Shown here: positions 1 to 8,839 of the stretch, in pieces | Layout of the letters: each line of letters starts with the position of its first letter | Numbering within the stretch: the stretch's first letter is position 1 | Source of the DNA: Thermoplasmatota archaeon | Lineage (GTDB): Bacteria > Pseudomonadota > Gammaproteobacteria > Burkholderiales > Thiobacillaceae | Direction of reading: 5' to 3' | NCBI GenBank assembly: GCA_023475455.1 | Contig: JAMCVR010000239.1 | Span: forward strand, 1-9,932 | DNA length: 9,932 bases | Translations under genes and position numbers: made by a program | Notes under the pieces: model-generated | Told to the model about the DNA's origin: nothing | The model's input: the letters and a program-made list of their open reading frames with translations, nothing else | Database searches by the model: none

Positions 1-313
1 CCAGCCCGCCCCCTTTCTTGTCGATCCAGCGCGCGGACAGCCGCGCGCGGGTGCGGTAACCCCAGCTCGGGCCATGCAGGGCGGGCAGGATGATGTCGGG
101 ACGGACCTTGCCGATGCGGGCGAGGTTCTCTTCCAGCACGCGCTGCTTGGCGGCCACCTGGGCGCTGGCTTCCAGATGCTGCATCGAGCAGCCGCCGCAG
201 CGGCCGAAGTATTGGCAGCGCGGCTCGGTGCGCTGCGCGCTGGCCTTGAGAATGGCGACGGCGTTGGCCGAGTTGTATTTTGCATGTTTGCGGTAAACGG
301 CGATTTCCGCGCG
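1..313 (-). repeat. Partial copy of rlmD (codons ~34-138), direct repeat of 1474-1786
   Basis: By eye this stretch is identical to 1474-1786 (offset 1473). The match ends at 313, where the sequence switches to a copy of the region starting at 1006. It begins at the window edge, so its full length is unknown. In gene orientation it is a second jump back into the 5' half of rlmD. No promoter or start suggests separate expression. Confidence 0.9.
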
Positions 314-942
314 CAGAACAGATCGGCGAGGCGTTCACCCGCCCGGGGTTGCAGCAGGCGTATGGCGCGACTCGCCAGCGTGCGGTTGATGGCGGTGTTG
401 ACCTGGGTGAAGTCGGTCGGTTTGAACGGCATCACCAGGCCGAATTCGGGCAGGCTGTAGCTGAGTTCGGGGGCAATGTGGGGCCAGAAAGGGCGGACGC
501 TGTCGGGGCCTTTGGCCTGTTCCCATATCTGGATGCGATGCCGTTCGGCAAACGCCCGCATCCTGGCGGCATCGTCGTCGGTCCAGGGTTCGAGCAGGCG
601 GAACACCAGCACGGTGACGTGCTCGCCGACGGCAACCTCGATCTGCGGGATGCGGTCGGCGTTCGACAACTCGTTGATCAGCTCGCGCAGCGGCTGGATC
701 AGCGCCGAGACATCCGGGGTGAGCACCTCGCAGCTCGCCATGTCGGCGATGAAGCTGGAACGCTTTTCCCGAAAGCCCACCAGCCCGCCCCCTTTCTTGT
801 CGATCCAGCGCGCGGACAGCCGCGCGCGGGTGCGGTAACCCCAGCTCGGGCCATGCAGGGCGGGCAGGATGATGTCGGGACGGACCTTGCCGATGCGGGC
901 GAGGTTGTCTTCCAGCACGCGCTGCTTGGCGGCCACCTGGGC
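312..942 (-). repeat. Partial copy of rlmD (codons ~84-294), direct repeat of 1006-1636
   Basis: This 631-bp stretch matches 1006-1636 at offset 694. The only base difference I found is G907 against C1601. The match ends after ctgggc; the two sequences share gcttcc again if a 6-bp gap is allowed, so short homology lies at the junction. The offset is not a multiple of three, which explains the frameshift in the RlmD reading. Positions 780-942 are present three times in the window, including 1-163 and 1474-1636. Confidence 0.9.
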
Positions 943-1888
943 TTCCCTCGATGCCCACCACCTCGGCGCCGCTGGTTGCGATGGGCAGGGTGAAATTGCC
1001 CAGGCCGCAGAACAGATCGGCGAGGCGTTCACCCGCCCGGGGTTGCAGCAGGCGTATGGCGCGACTCGCCAGCGTGCGGTTGATGGCGGTGTTGACCTGG
1101 GTGAAGTCGGTCGGTTTGAACGGCATCACCAGGCCGAATTCGGGCAGGCTGTAGCTGAGTTCGGGGGCAATGTGGGGCCAGAAAGGGCGGACGCTGTCGG
1201 GGCCTTTGGCCTGTTCCCATATCTGGATGCGATGCCGTTCGGCAAACGCCCGCATCCTGGCGGCATCGTCGTCGGTCCAGGGTTCGAGCAGGCGGAACAC
1301 CAGCACGGTGACGTGCTCGCCGACGGCAACCTCGATCTGCGGGATGCGGTCGGCGTTCGACAACTCGTTGATCAGCTCGCGCAGCGGCTGGATCAGCGCC
1401 GAGACATCCGGGGTGAGCACCTCGCAGCTCGCCATGTCGGCGATGAAGCTGGAACGCTTTTCCCGAAAGCCCACCAGCCCGCCCCCTTTCTTGTCGATCC
1501 AGCGCGCGGACAGCCGCGCGCGGGTGCGGTAACCCCAGCTCGGGCCATGCAGGGCGGGCAGGATGATGTCGGGACGGACCTTGCCGATGCGGGCGAGGTT
1601 CTCTTCCAGCACGCGCTGCTTGGCGGCCACCTGGGCGCTGGCTTCCAGATGCTGCATCGAGCAGCCGCCGCAGCGGCCGAAGTATTGGCAGCGCGGCTCG
1701 GTGCGCTGCGCGCTGGCCTTGAGAATGGCGACGGCGTTGGCCGAGTTGTATTTTGCATGTTTGCGGTAAACGGCGATTTCCGCGCGTTCACCGGCCAGCG
1801 CGCCGTCGACGAAGGTGACCTTGCCGTCGATGCGCGCGACGCCGTGGCCCTCGTGGTCGAGGGAAAGAATGTCGACGATGGGATTCAT
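335..1888 (-). pseudogene. rlmD: rlmD, 23S rRNA (uracil-1939-C5)-methyltransferase, C-terminus scrambled by internal duplication
   Basis: The first ~316 residues are a good RlmD/RumA protein: an N-terminal TRAM-like RNA-binding region (about 1-58), a [4Fe-4S] cysteine set (C67, C73, C76 and C155, in [10 protein letters not shown] and ASCEVL), and the Rossmann SAM-binding motifs [14 protein letters not shown] (291-304) and VVGIEGS (310-316). The family transfers a methyl group from SAM to C5 of U1939 in 23S rRNA. At codon 316/317 (about position 941) the sequence jumps back to codon ~84 in another frame. Residues 317-517 are therefore a frameshifted reading of the gene's own middle. The DPPR region, the nucleophilic Cys and the general-base Glu are missing. 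A normal family member has about 430-440 residues. The ATG start at 1888 matches the family N-terminus (MNPIVDILSLDHEGHGVARI) but has no clear Shine-Dalgarno site. It is last in a minus-strand unit after the exonuclease gene. As written it should not encode an active enzyme; an assembly error is the main alternative. Confidence 0.85.
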
Positions 1889-1903
1889 GGGTTCAATGCA
1901 TTA

Positions 1904-1968
1904 ACCACAGAGGCACAGAGGCACGGAGAAAAACCCATGCGTTCTCCGTGCCTCTGTGCCTCTGTGGT
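1904..1968. repeat. 27-bp perfect palindromic repeat (CACAGAGGCACAGAGGCACGG family)
   Basis: The arms 1904-1930 and 1942-1968 are perfect reverse complements around an 11-nt loop. Each arm is itself repetitive (cacagaggcacagaggcac). There is no T-tract after the stem on either strand, so it is not a classical intrinsic terminator, although it lies between the exonuclease stop and the rlmD start. From general knowledge, dispersed repeats of this type occur in many bacterial genomes, and their conceptual translation (TTEAQRH...LCLCASVV) is often annotated as spurious protein. Its function is unknown; a transcript-stabilising or REP-like role is possible. Confidence 0.85.
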
Positions 1969-1976
1969 GAAAAGGT

Positions 1977-2753
1977 TTATCCCCAGGCTGCCAGAAACTC
2001 CTGCCAGTGCGGGGCGGCGTGGGTTTGCACGGTGCTGCGCGCCAGTTTGATTTCGGCGGCGTAGGCCGCGTCAGAAAGTGTGCCGCGCATCTTCTGGAAG
2101 CGCAGGTACACCAGCCAGGTGTTCATCACGTCGGTTTCGCAGTAGTGGCGGATGGCGTCGATTTCGCCTTGTTGAAATGCGTCCAGCACCTTCGATCCGT
2201 CCATCCCCAGCTTGCCGGGAAAGCCGCACAGCTTGGCCATCTGGTCGAGCGGGGCATTGGCGCGCGGCTGGTACATCGCCAGCACGTCCATCAGATCCAG
2301 GTGGCGTGTGTGGTAGCGGCCCAGATAGTTGTTCCACTTGAATTCCTTGTCGTCGTCGCCCCAGTCCCAGTAGCGCGCCGCTGCAATGCCGTGAATCAGG
2401 CTGCGGTAATGCAGCACCGGCAGGTCGAAACCGCCGCCGTTCCACGAAACGAGCTGCGGCGTGTAGCGCTCGATGCCGTCGTAAAAGCGCTGGATCAGTT
2501 CGGCCTCGCTGCTGTCGGGCTCGCCCAGCGACCACACCTTGAGCTGATCGCCGCTTCTGAGCACGCAGGAAATGGCGACGATGCGGTGCAGATGGTGCGG
2601 CATGAAATCGCTGCCGGTTTTCTGGCGGCGGGCGAGCAGGGCCATTTCGGCGAGCTCGGCCTGCGGCAGCGACGCTTCGTCTATGCCGTTGACTGCGGCA
2701 AACCCGGCGAGGTCGGGGATCGTTTCAATGTCGAAAACCAGGGTGGGATGCAT
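1977..2753 (-). CDS. PolB-like 3'-5' exonuclease family protein
   Basis: A 258-residue DnaQ-fold exonuclease of the type described as a predicted 3'-5' exonuclease related to the PolB exonuclease domain. All three Exo motifs are visible: ExoI FDIETIPD (D8, E10), ExoII SWNGGGFD (NGGGFD at about 105-110) and ExoIII HYCETDVMNT (YCETD at about 204-208). These supply the acidic residues that bind two metal ions and remove nucleotides from a DNA 3' end. No polymerase domain is attached. The start is placed at the ATG giving MHPTLVFDIETIPD because family members begin just before the ExoI motif. An in-frame ATG at 2780 would add nine residues (MAVLPAACL) without a better ribosome site. The HDOD gene ends 36 bp upstream and rlmD starts 88 bp downstream past the palindrome, so co-transcription is likely. 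The cellular role is not established; DNA repair is a reasonable guess. Confidence 0.88.
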   Translation of the reverse strand: MHPTLVFDIETIPDLAGFAAVNGIDEASLPQAELAEMALLARRQKTGSDFMPHHLHRIVAISCVLRSGDQLKVWSLGEPDSSEAELIQRFYDGIERYTPQLVSWNGGGFDLPVLHYRSLIHGIAAARYWDWGDDDKEFKWNNYLGRYHTRHLDLMDVLAMYQPRANAPLDQMAKLCGFPGKLGMDGSKVLDAFQQGEIDAIRHYCETDVMNTWLVYLRFQKMRGTLSDAAYAAEIKLARSTVQTHAAPHWQEFLAAWG

Positions 2754-2789
2754 AAGGCAGGCGGCAGGCAAAACCGCCATTTTACGCTG

Positions 2790-4082
2790 TCACCGCAGGG
2801 CCGCGTCGAGTGCCGAAGCCGCGATCAGGGCATCCAGATAGGCCACGGAGATCTGATGCAGCGGAATGTCCAGTTGCTGCGCGTATTGGGCCAGGGTTTC
2901 GACGTCGTTGTTTTCACAGGCATGGGTCAGCTGCAGCATGGCGCTTTCGGGCGAGGGGTGCGCGCTCAGCGCACGCGCGCTGGTTGCCGGCAATCCCAGC
3001 TTGCGAATGAGCTTTTCAACCGGCAGCGACAGCGCATGCGGGGCAATCGACAACAGGCCGATTTCGAAGGCGGCAGCGGCGCTTTCGGCGGGTGCGCCGA
3101 GACGGGTGATCTTGCCCATGAACAGCGCCCGCGTGAGGGCGGTCACGGCATAGTGGCGCATCGCCTCGGTCGGCTGCTTGCCGGTCAGCGCCAGCAATGC
3201 CGCCACCCGGCGGGCGCGCTGCGGCCCCAGCATGACCAGGGCATGGGCGGCCGATTCGGCGGGCCGGCTCAAGCCGCCGACCTGGGAGTTGGCGATGGCG
3301 AGCATGCGCGGCGCCATGTCCGGGTTCAGCCGGAAAAACTGCACCAGGGTGTCGACCGACTCGCGCAGGGCGATGGCCAGCAAATCGAGTTGTACGGCCT
3401 GTTCATGGCTGATGTCGGCGGGCTGGGTGTCGCCGGAGAAGAAGCTGCCCTTGAACCAGGCATTGTCGGGCCAGCGCGCCTGGGTATGCGCGTGTCGCAC
3501 GCCTTCCACGATCAGGCGGGCAGCATCCTTGGGCGGCGTCTCGTCGGCGTGGCAGGCAAGGTAGCGCCAGGCGGACACGCTGTCCCGCACGACCGCATTG
3601 CTGCGGCTGAGCGTGGGACAGAACGTCAGGCCGGCATCCTGCAGGGCGAGGGCGCGTCCCAGATGCTGTTCGTTGTCGATGTCCACGCACCAGATCAGCT
3701 GGCGCTGATCGAGCTGCTGCGGGATGTCGCTGAACAGCACGCCGGCGCTGATCCGCACCAGCAGGGGCAGCTTGCCGGTCAGTCCGCCCTGCGTCAGTGA
3801 ATAGAGGCCGGTCAGCAGCATGTCCTCCTCCATTTGCCGCAATTCGGGCGGGGCATCGACCGGCGCGGCGCGGCCGCGCAAAACCAGTTGATGGGCAACC
3901 AGGTTGGAAGCGGCATCGAACAGGGGATCAAACGACAAAAAGCGTGCGCGCAGGGCTTCCTCGCGAACCGGGTCGTTGTTGTCGATCCCCAGCATTTGCG
4001 TGACCACCACGGGTTGTTCCGATTCGCCGGTGTTGATGCCGCCGCCGACTATGCGCGAGGGATGAGGATCGTCTGAGGTCAT
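2790..4082 (-). CDS. HDOD domain protein with degenerate EAL-like N-terminal region
   Basis: About 430 residues. The C-terminal half is an HDOD domain (about 232-410), shown by LDLLAIALRESVDTLVQFFRL, the ANSQVGGLSRPAESAAHALVMLG block and a following helical region. HDOD domains resemble HD phosphohydrolases but usually lack the metal-binding His/Asp pair and act in signalling. The N-terminal half (about 50-220) has the layout of a YuxH-type EAL domain: FLSFDPLFDAASNLVAHQLVLRG at its start and WFKGSFFSGD near its end. The catalytic EAL signature and metal-binding acids are not recognisable, so c-di-GMP hydrolysis is unlikely and a binding or adaptor role is more plausible. The first ~45 residues look disordered. 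The ATG at 4082 is used; a GTG at 4091 would add three residues, and neither has a clear Shine-Dalgarno site. A TAGAAT -10-like box lies just upstream. It is first in the minus-strand unit with the exonuclease and rlmD. Confidence 0.82.
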   Translation of the reverse strand: MTSDDPHPSRIVGGGINTGESEQPVVVTQMLGIDNNDPVREEALRARFLSFDPLFDAASNLVAHQLVLRGRAAPVDAPPELRQMEEDMLLTGLYSLTQGGLTGKLPLLVRISAGVLFSDIPQQLDQRQLIWCVDIDNEQHLGRALALQDAGLTFCPTLSRSNAVVRDSVSAWRYLACHADETPPKDAARLIVEGVRHAHTQARWPDNAWFKGSFFSGDTQPADISHEQAVQLDLLAIALRESVDTLVQFFRLNPDMAPRMLAIANSQVGGLSRPAESAAHALVMLGPQRARRVAALLALTGKQPTEAMRHYAVTALTRALFMGKITRLGAPAESAAAAFEIGLLSIAPHALSLPVEKLIRKLGLPATSARALSAHPSPESAMLQLTHACENNDVETLAQYAQQLDIPLHQISVAYLDALIAASALDAALR

Positions 4083-4108
4083 GTTGTTCACTGCGAGGGA
4101 GTACGATC

Positions 4109-4114
4109 ATTCTA
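4109..4114 (-). promoter_or_regulatory. Candidate -10 box (TAGAAT) for the HDOD gene
   Basis: The minus strand reads TAGAAT here (5 of 6 matches to TATAAT), about 27 nt upstream of the HDOD ATG. No good -35 box is present at 16-18 bp, so an activator or a non-standard promoter would be needed. The short intergenic region (4092-4184) must also hold the plus-strand promoter of the divergent DUF4139 gene, for which I see no clear hexamers. Confidence 0.35.
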
Positions 4115-4184
4115 GCGCTGCGAACCCTTTTTCGTGTGGTTCGGTCATCATCCGGGTTTGCCGCCAGAGGTGCAGGAGACCAGC

Positions 4185-6473
4185 ATGACGAAGAACAAAC
4201 GGTTGAACACCTTGATCGCCGGTCTGATGGCCGCAACGTCCGTCGGCTGGGCCGCTCCGCGCGGTGAAATCGTCAGCGGCGCGTCCGACCAGCAGGGGGC
4301 GGCGGTCACCATTTACAACGACAATCTGGCCCTGGTGAAGGATGCGCGGCGGGTCGGGCTGGTCCGCGGTCCCAACCAGTTGGCATGGCGCGGGGTGTCG
4401 GCGCAGATGCGTCCCGAAACGGCCCGGCTGCGCAACCTGTCGAACCCTGCCGGTTTCCGGCTGCAGGAGCAGAATTTCGATTTCGATCTGCTGACGCCGG
4501 AAAAGTTGCTGGAAAAATATGTCGGGCAGGAAGTCGGCGTCATCAGGGTCAATCCCGCCACGGGCGCAGAAACCCGCGAAGCCGCCACCGTGCTGGCGAC
4601 CCACGGCGGCGTGGTGCTGAAGTTCGCCGATCGCATCGAAACCGGCGTGCCGGGCCGGCTGGCGTGTGCCGGCGTGCCCGACACCCTGCGCGACAAACCC
4701 ACGCTGGCGATCTCATTGGTCAATCCATCGGCAGGCCCGCAGAACCTGGAGCTGTCCTACCTGACCGGCGGGCTGTCATGGCGCGCCGATTACGTGGCCG
4801 AACTGAATGCCGACGACGACCGGCTCGACCTGAACGGCTGGGTGACGCTGACCAACCAGAGCGGCGCGGCCTATCCCAATGCGAAATTGACGAAGAACAA
4901 ACGGTTGAACACCTTGATCGCCGGTCTGATGGCCGCAACGTCCGTCGGCTGGGCCGCTCCGCGCGGTGAAATCGTCAGCGGCGCGTCCGACCAGCAGGGG
5001 GCGGCGGTCACCATTTACAACGACAATCTGGCCCTGGTGAAGGATGCGCGGCGGGTCGGGCTGGTCCGCGGTCCCAACCAGTTGGCATGGCGCGGGGTGT
5101 CGGCGCAGATGCGTCCCGAAACGGCCCGGCTGCGCAACCTGTCGAACCCTGCCGGTTTCCGGCTGCAGGAGCAGAATTTCGATTTCGATCTGCTGACGCC
5201 GGAAAAGTTGCTGGAAAAATATGTCGGGCAGGAAGTCGGCGTCATCAGGGTCAATCCCGCCACGGGCGCAGAAACCCGCGAAGCCGCCACCGTGCTGGCG
5301 ACCCACGGCGGCGTGGTGCTGAAGTTCGCCGATCGCATCGAAACCGGCGTGCCGGGCCGGCTGGCGTGTGCCGGCGTGCCCGACACCCTGCGCGACAAAC
5401 CCACGCTGGCGATCTCATTGGTCAATCCATCGGCAGGCCCGCAGAACCTGGAGCTGTCCTACCTGACCGGCGGGCTGTCATGGCGCGCCGATTACGTGGC
5501 CGAACTGAATGCCGACGACGACCGGCTCGACCTGAACGGCTGGGTGACGCTGACCAACCAGAGCGGCGCGGCCTATCCCAATGCGAAATTGCAACGGGTG
5601 GCGGGCGACCTCAAGCGGGTGCGCGATGCCCGGCCGCAGCCGCGTGAAACGATGACGATGGCGGCCGATGCCGCCGGGATGCAGCGGGAATCGCTGTTCG
5701 AATACCACCTCTACACGCTGCAGCGCCCCACCACGCTGGCCGAAAACCAGACCAAGCAGGTGGCGCTGATGTCGGCCGGCCGGGTGCCGGTCAAGAAAAC
5801 ATTCCTGCTCGAGGGCGCGAATTTTTACTACTCCGGGCAACACGGCGAACTGGGGCAGAAAATCAAGGTGGACGTGTTTGTCGAATTCGACAACACCGGC
5901 GAAGGACTCGGCATTCCCTTGCCGCGCGGCGTGATCCGCATGGTCAAGAAAGACAGCCAGGACAATGTGCAGTTCGTCGGCGAGGACCGCATCGACCACA
6001 CGCCGAAGAACGAAACCGTGCGCCTGAAGCTCGGCGACGCCTTCGACCTGGCGGCCGACAGGAAGCAGACCGCCTTCCAGAAGCTCGCCGGCACCGGCCG
6101 CTTCAACTACGTGTTCGAGTCGGCGTACGAGCTCGTGCTGAAGAATGCCAAGCCGGAAGCGGTGACCGTCACCGTGCGCGAGCCGATGCCGGGCGACCGG
6201 ACGATGGTCTCCGAATCGCAGCCGCACACCAGGGCGGCGTCCGGAACCGCCGAATGGAAGGTCGGGGTGCCTGCGGAAGGCAAAACCACGCTGACCTGGC
6301 GCGCGCGCGTTAAGAGCCTAATTCAGCAGGAATCATGCCCCGCGTTGAGACCAGGATCGGATGGATGCAAGGCGCGGGGTGCTGGCCATGGTCATTCCAT
6401 GGCCAAGCGCCGCAACGCCGCAGACGCCGATCCTGGTCTCAACCCGAAGGGCCGGCTGCCTGCGGGCGCATGA
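4185..6473 (+). CDS. DUF4139 domain-containing exported protein, with internal 702-bp duplication and MITE-extended C-terminus
   Basis: The ATG at 4185 follows an AGGAG ribosome site (4174-4178). It begins a Sec signal peptide (MTKNKRLNTLIAGLMAATSVGWAA, cleavage near residue 24). The ORF also reads through upstream from 4134, but that extension has no ribosome site and would place the signal peptide internally. The family core is visible in GGLSWRADYVAELNADDDRLDLNGWVTLTNQSG and continues to EWKVGVPAEGKTTLTWRARVK, typical of secreted beta-rich DUF4139 proteins of unknown function. Two oddities are seen. Residues ~2-235, including the signal peptide, are repeated exactly in frame (4188-4889 and 4890-5591). 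The natural end was RVKY-stop, but a MITE now follows RVK, adding about 53 foreign residues up to the TGA at 6471. Without the duplication and the element the protein would have about 477 residues. As written, a second hydrophobic signal segment lies mid-protein, which would probably harm folding or export. Confidence 0.85.
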   Translation: MTKNKRLNTLIAGLMAATSVGWAAPRGEIVSGASDQQGAAVTIYNDNLALVKDARRVGLVRGPNQLAWRGVSAQMRPETARLRNLSNPAGFRLQEQNFDFDLLTPEKLLEKYVGQEVGVIRVNPATGAETREAATVLATHGGVVLKFADRIETGVPGRLACAGVPDTLRDKPTLAISLVNPSAGPQNLELSYLTGGLSWRADYVAELNADDDRLDLNGWVTLTNQSGAAYPNAKLTKNKRLNTLIAGLMAATSVGWAAPRGEIVSGASDQQGAAVTIYNDNLALVKDARRVGLVRGPNQLAWRGVSAQMRPETARLRNLSNPAGFRLQEQNFDFDLLTPEKLLEKYVGQEVGVIRVNPATGAETREAATVLATHGGVVLKFADRIETGVPGRLACAGVPDTLRDKPTLAISLVNPSAGPQNLELSYLTGGLSWRADYVAELNADDDRLDLNGWVTLTNQSGAAYPNAKLQRVAGDLKRVRDARPQPRETMTMAADAAGMQRESLFEYHLYTLQRPTTLAENQTKQVALMSAGRVPVKKTFLLEGANFYYSGQHGELGQKIKVDVFVEFDNTGEGLGIPLPRGVIRMVKKDSQDNVQFVGEDRIDHTPKNETVRLKLGDAFDLAADRKQTAFQKLAGTGRFNYVFESAYELVLKNAKPEAVTVTVREPMPGDRTMVSESQPHTRAASGTAEWKVGVPAEGKTTLTWRARVKSLIQQESCPALRPGSDGCKARGAGHGHSMAKRRNAADADPGLNPKGRLPAGA
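4188..4889 (+). repeat. 702-bp tandem direct repeat, copy 1
   Basis: Copy 1 runs from codon 2 of the DUF4139 gene to the Leu codon before the junction. It is identical by eye to 4890-5591, and both the coding frame and an antisense frame translate identically in the two copies. The shared bases at the breakpoint are only TG (4186-4187, 4888-4889), so no long flanking homology explains the duplication. The unit is 234 codons, which keeps the frame. Confidence 0.93.
4890..5591 (+). repeat. 702-bp tandem direct repeat, copy 2
   Basis: Exact second copy. It starts with TKNKRLNTL directly after AYPNAKL and continues into the unique 3' part of the gene (QRVAGDLKRV). The true gene probably contains this unit once. 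Perfect identity means either a very recent duplication or an unmerged assembly overlap. Confidence 0.93.
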
Positions 6474-6579
6474 CCGCGTTGCGAGCCGTTCATTTGGAAT
6501 GACCAAATTTCACGTCCCGCGCCTCGCCCTGCATCCCGCAGGCAAGCGGCGCGGGGCATGATTTCTGCTGAATGAGGCT

Positions 6580-6583
<4 letters not shown>
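6311..6583. mobile_element. 267-bp MITE-like element (6314-6580) with 31-bp terminal inverted repeats and TAA target duplication
   Basis: The left end (6314-6344, starting gagcctaattcagcagg) and right end (6550-6580, reverse complement starting gagcctcattcagcaga) match at 29 of 31 positions. TAA flanks both sides (6311-6313 and 6581-6583). Removing the element plus one TAA gives gcgcgttaagtactga, which restores RVKY-stop for the DUF4139 gene and a TAA stop for pgi, so the empty site is well supported. It has no credible transposase ORF, so movement in trans by a transposase elsewhere is inferred. GAGCC-like ends and a 3-bp TNA duplication would fit an IS5-family (IS1031-type) source; this is a guess. 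Inside are nested inverted repeats: 6344-6360 with 6427-6443 (17 bp), 6457-6466 with 6535-6544 (10 bp), and hairpins at 6384-6404 and 6492-6508. Confidence 0.88.
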
Positions 6584-8232
<1,649 letters not shown>

Positions 8233-8264
8233 GGGCGAACGATGCATGGGGTAGACTTCGAAGG

Positions 8265-8270
8265 TATCAT
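8265..8270. promoter_or_regulatory. Candidate shared -10 region for divergent pgi and FKBP genes
   Basis: TATCAT on the plus strand is TATGAT on the minus strand (one base shifted), each 5 of 6 to the -10 consensus. It is the only AT-rich spot in the GC-rich gap between the two divergent starts. No convincing -35 box is present for either direction. Support is positional and weak. Confidence 0.3.
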
Positions 8271-8285
8271 AAGCGCGGCGCGGCG

Positions 8286-8318
8286 GCGCCAGCCGGGCAA
8301 TGGCTGGCGCGCCTTTTT
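8286..8318 (+). terminator. Intrinsic-terminator-like hairpin in the FKBP gene leader
   Basis: A 9-bp GC-rich stem (gcgccagcc at 8286-8294 with ggctggcgc at 8302-8310) has a 7-nt loop and is followed by gccttttt. It faces the plus strand and lies only ~23 bp before the FKBP ATG. No plus-strand gene lies immediately upstream for it to terminate. It may stop transcription antisense to pgi or attenuate transcription into the FKBP gene. Confidence 0.5.
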
Positions 8319-8340
8319 CGACGGTTCAGGATGAGACAGC

Positions 8341-8826
8341 ATGGTCACCGTGACGCGGAACGCACTCGTATACATCACCTATTCCATTCTCGACTCGCGC
8401 GGCATGGTCGTCGAGCAGCACGACATTCCGGTCGGCTATGTGCAGGGCGCCAACAGCGGCATCCTGCCGGCGATCGAGTCGGCCGTGGCGGGCCGCAAGA
8501 TGGGCGACCGGGTCGAGATCGCGCTGTCGCCGGAAGAAGGCTACGGGCTGCGCGACGAGAGCCTGGTATTCGTGGACGACATCGAAAACGTGCCGCCGGA
8601 ATTCCGGCGCATCGGGGCGGAAGTCATGTTCGAAAACGAGTCGGGCGAGACCAGGATTTTTTACGTCACCGCCATCGAGGACGGCAAGCTCACGCTCGAC
8701 GGCAATCCCTCCCTGGCCGGACAGAGCGTGACCTGCCTGGTGAACGTGGTGGACATCCGCGAGGCGACGCCGGAAGAAATCCGCAACGGGCGGCCGCTCG
8801 ATGTCAAAACCGGGACGGTCCATTAA
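8341..8826 (+). CDS. FKBP-type peptidyl-prolyl cis-trans isomerase, SlyD-like
   Basis: 161 residues with the SlyD/FkpB architecture: an N-terminal FKBP strand pair (VTVTRNALVYITYSILDSRG), the GILPAIESAVAGRKMGDRVEIALSPEEGYG block (about 40-69), an insert-in-flap chaperone segment (about 72-118), and a closing FKBP strand with DGNPSLAGQSVTCLVNVVDIREATPEE (about 120-146). The family catalyses proline isomerisation and assists folding in the cytoplasm. No signal peptide is seen. The His/Cys-rich metal-binding tail of E. coli SlyD is absent, so a nickel role is not supported. The ATG at 8341 follows AGGA (8328-8331) and a GAGA stretch. It is transcribed divergently from pgi behind the leader hairpin and is followed by a palindrome and the terminator at 8923-8952. 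It is single-gene, with nothing indicating a dedicated client. Confidence 0.93.
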   Translation: MVTVTRNALVYITYSILDSRGMVVEQHDIPVGYVQGANSGILPAIESAVAGRKMGDRVEIALSPEEGYGLRDESLVFVDDIENVPPEFRRIGAEVMFENESGETRIFYVTAIEDGKLTLDGNPSLAGQSVTCLVNVVDIREATPEEIRNGRPLDVKTGTVH

Positions 8827-8839
8827 AAAAAGCAGTTGA

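Noticed and set aside
1..1888. Near-identical repeats in rlmD as an insertion sequence or CRISPR array
   Set aside because: The repeated DNA is rlmD coding sequence with no inverted ends, target duplications, transposase or short spaced repeats.
869..2050. Plus-strand 393-residue open frame antisense to rlmD
   Set aside because: It is a shadow of the GC-rich minus-strand rlmD gene, runs through the duplication and the palindromic repeat (TTEAQRH...LCASVV), and resembles no protein family.
2007..3800. Plus-strand 597-residue open frame
   Set aside because: It lies antisense across two well-supported genes (exonuclease and HDOD), spans their junction, and has the composition typical of a GC-rich shadow frame.
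6361..6561. Small open frames inside the 267-bp element
   Set aside because: They overlap the inverted repeats, have no ribosome site and do not resemble transposases; the sequence is better explained by structure.
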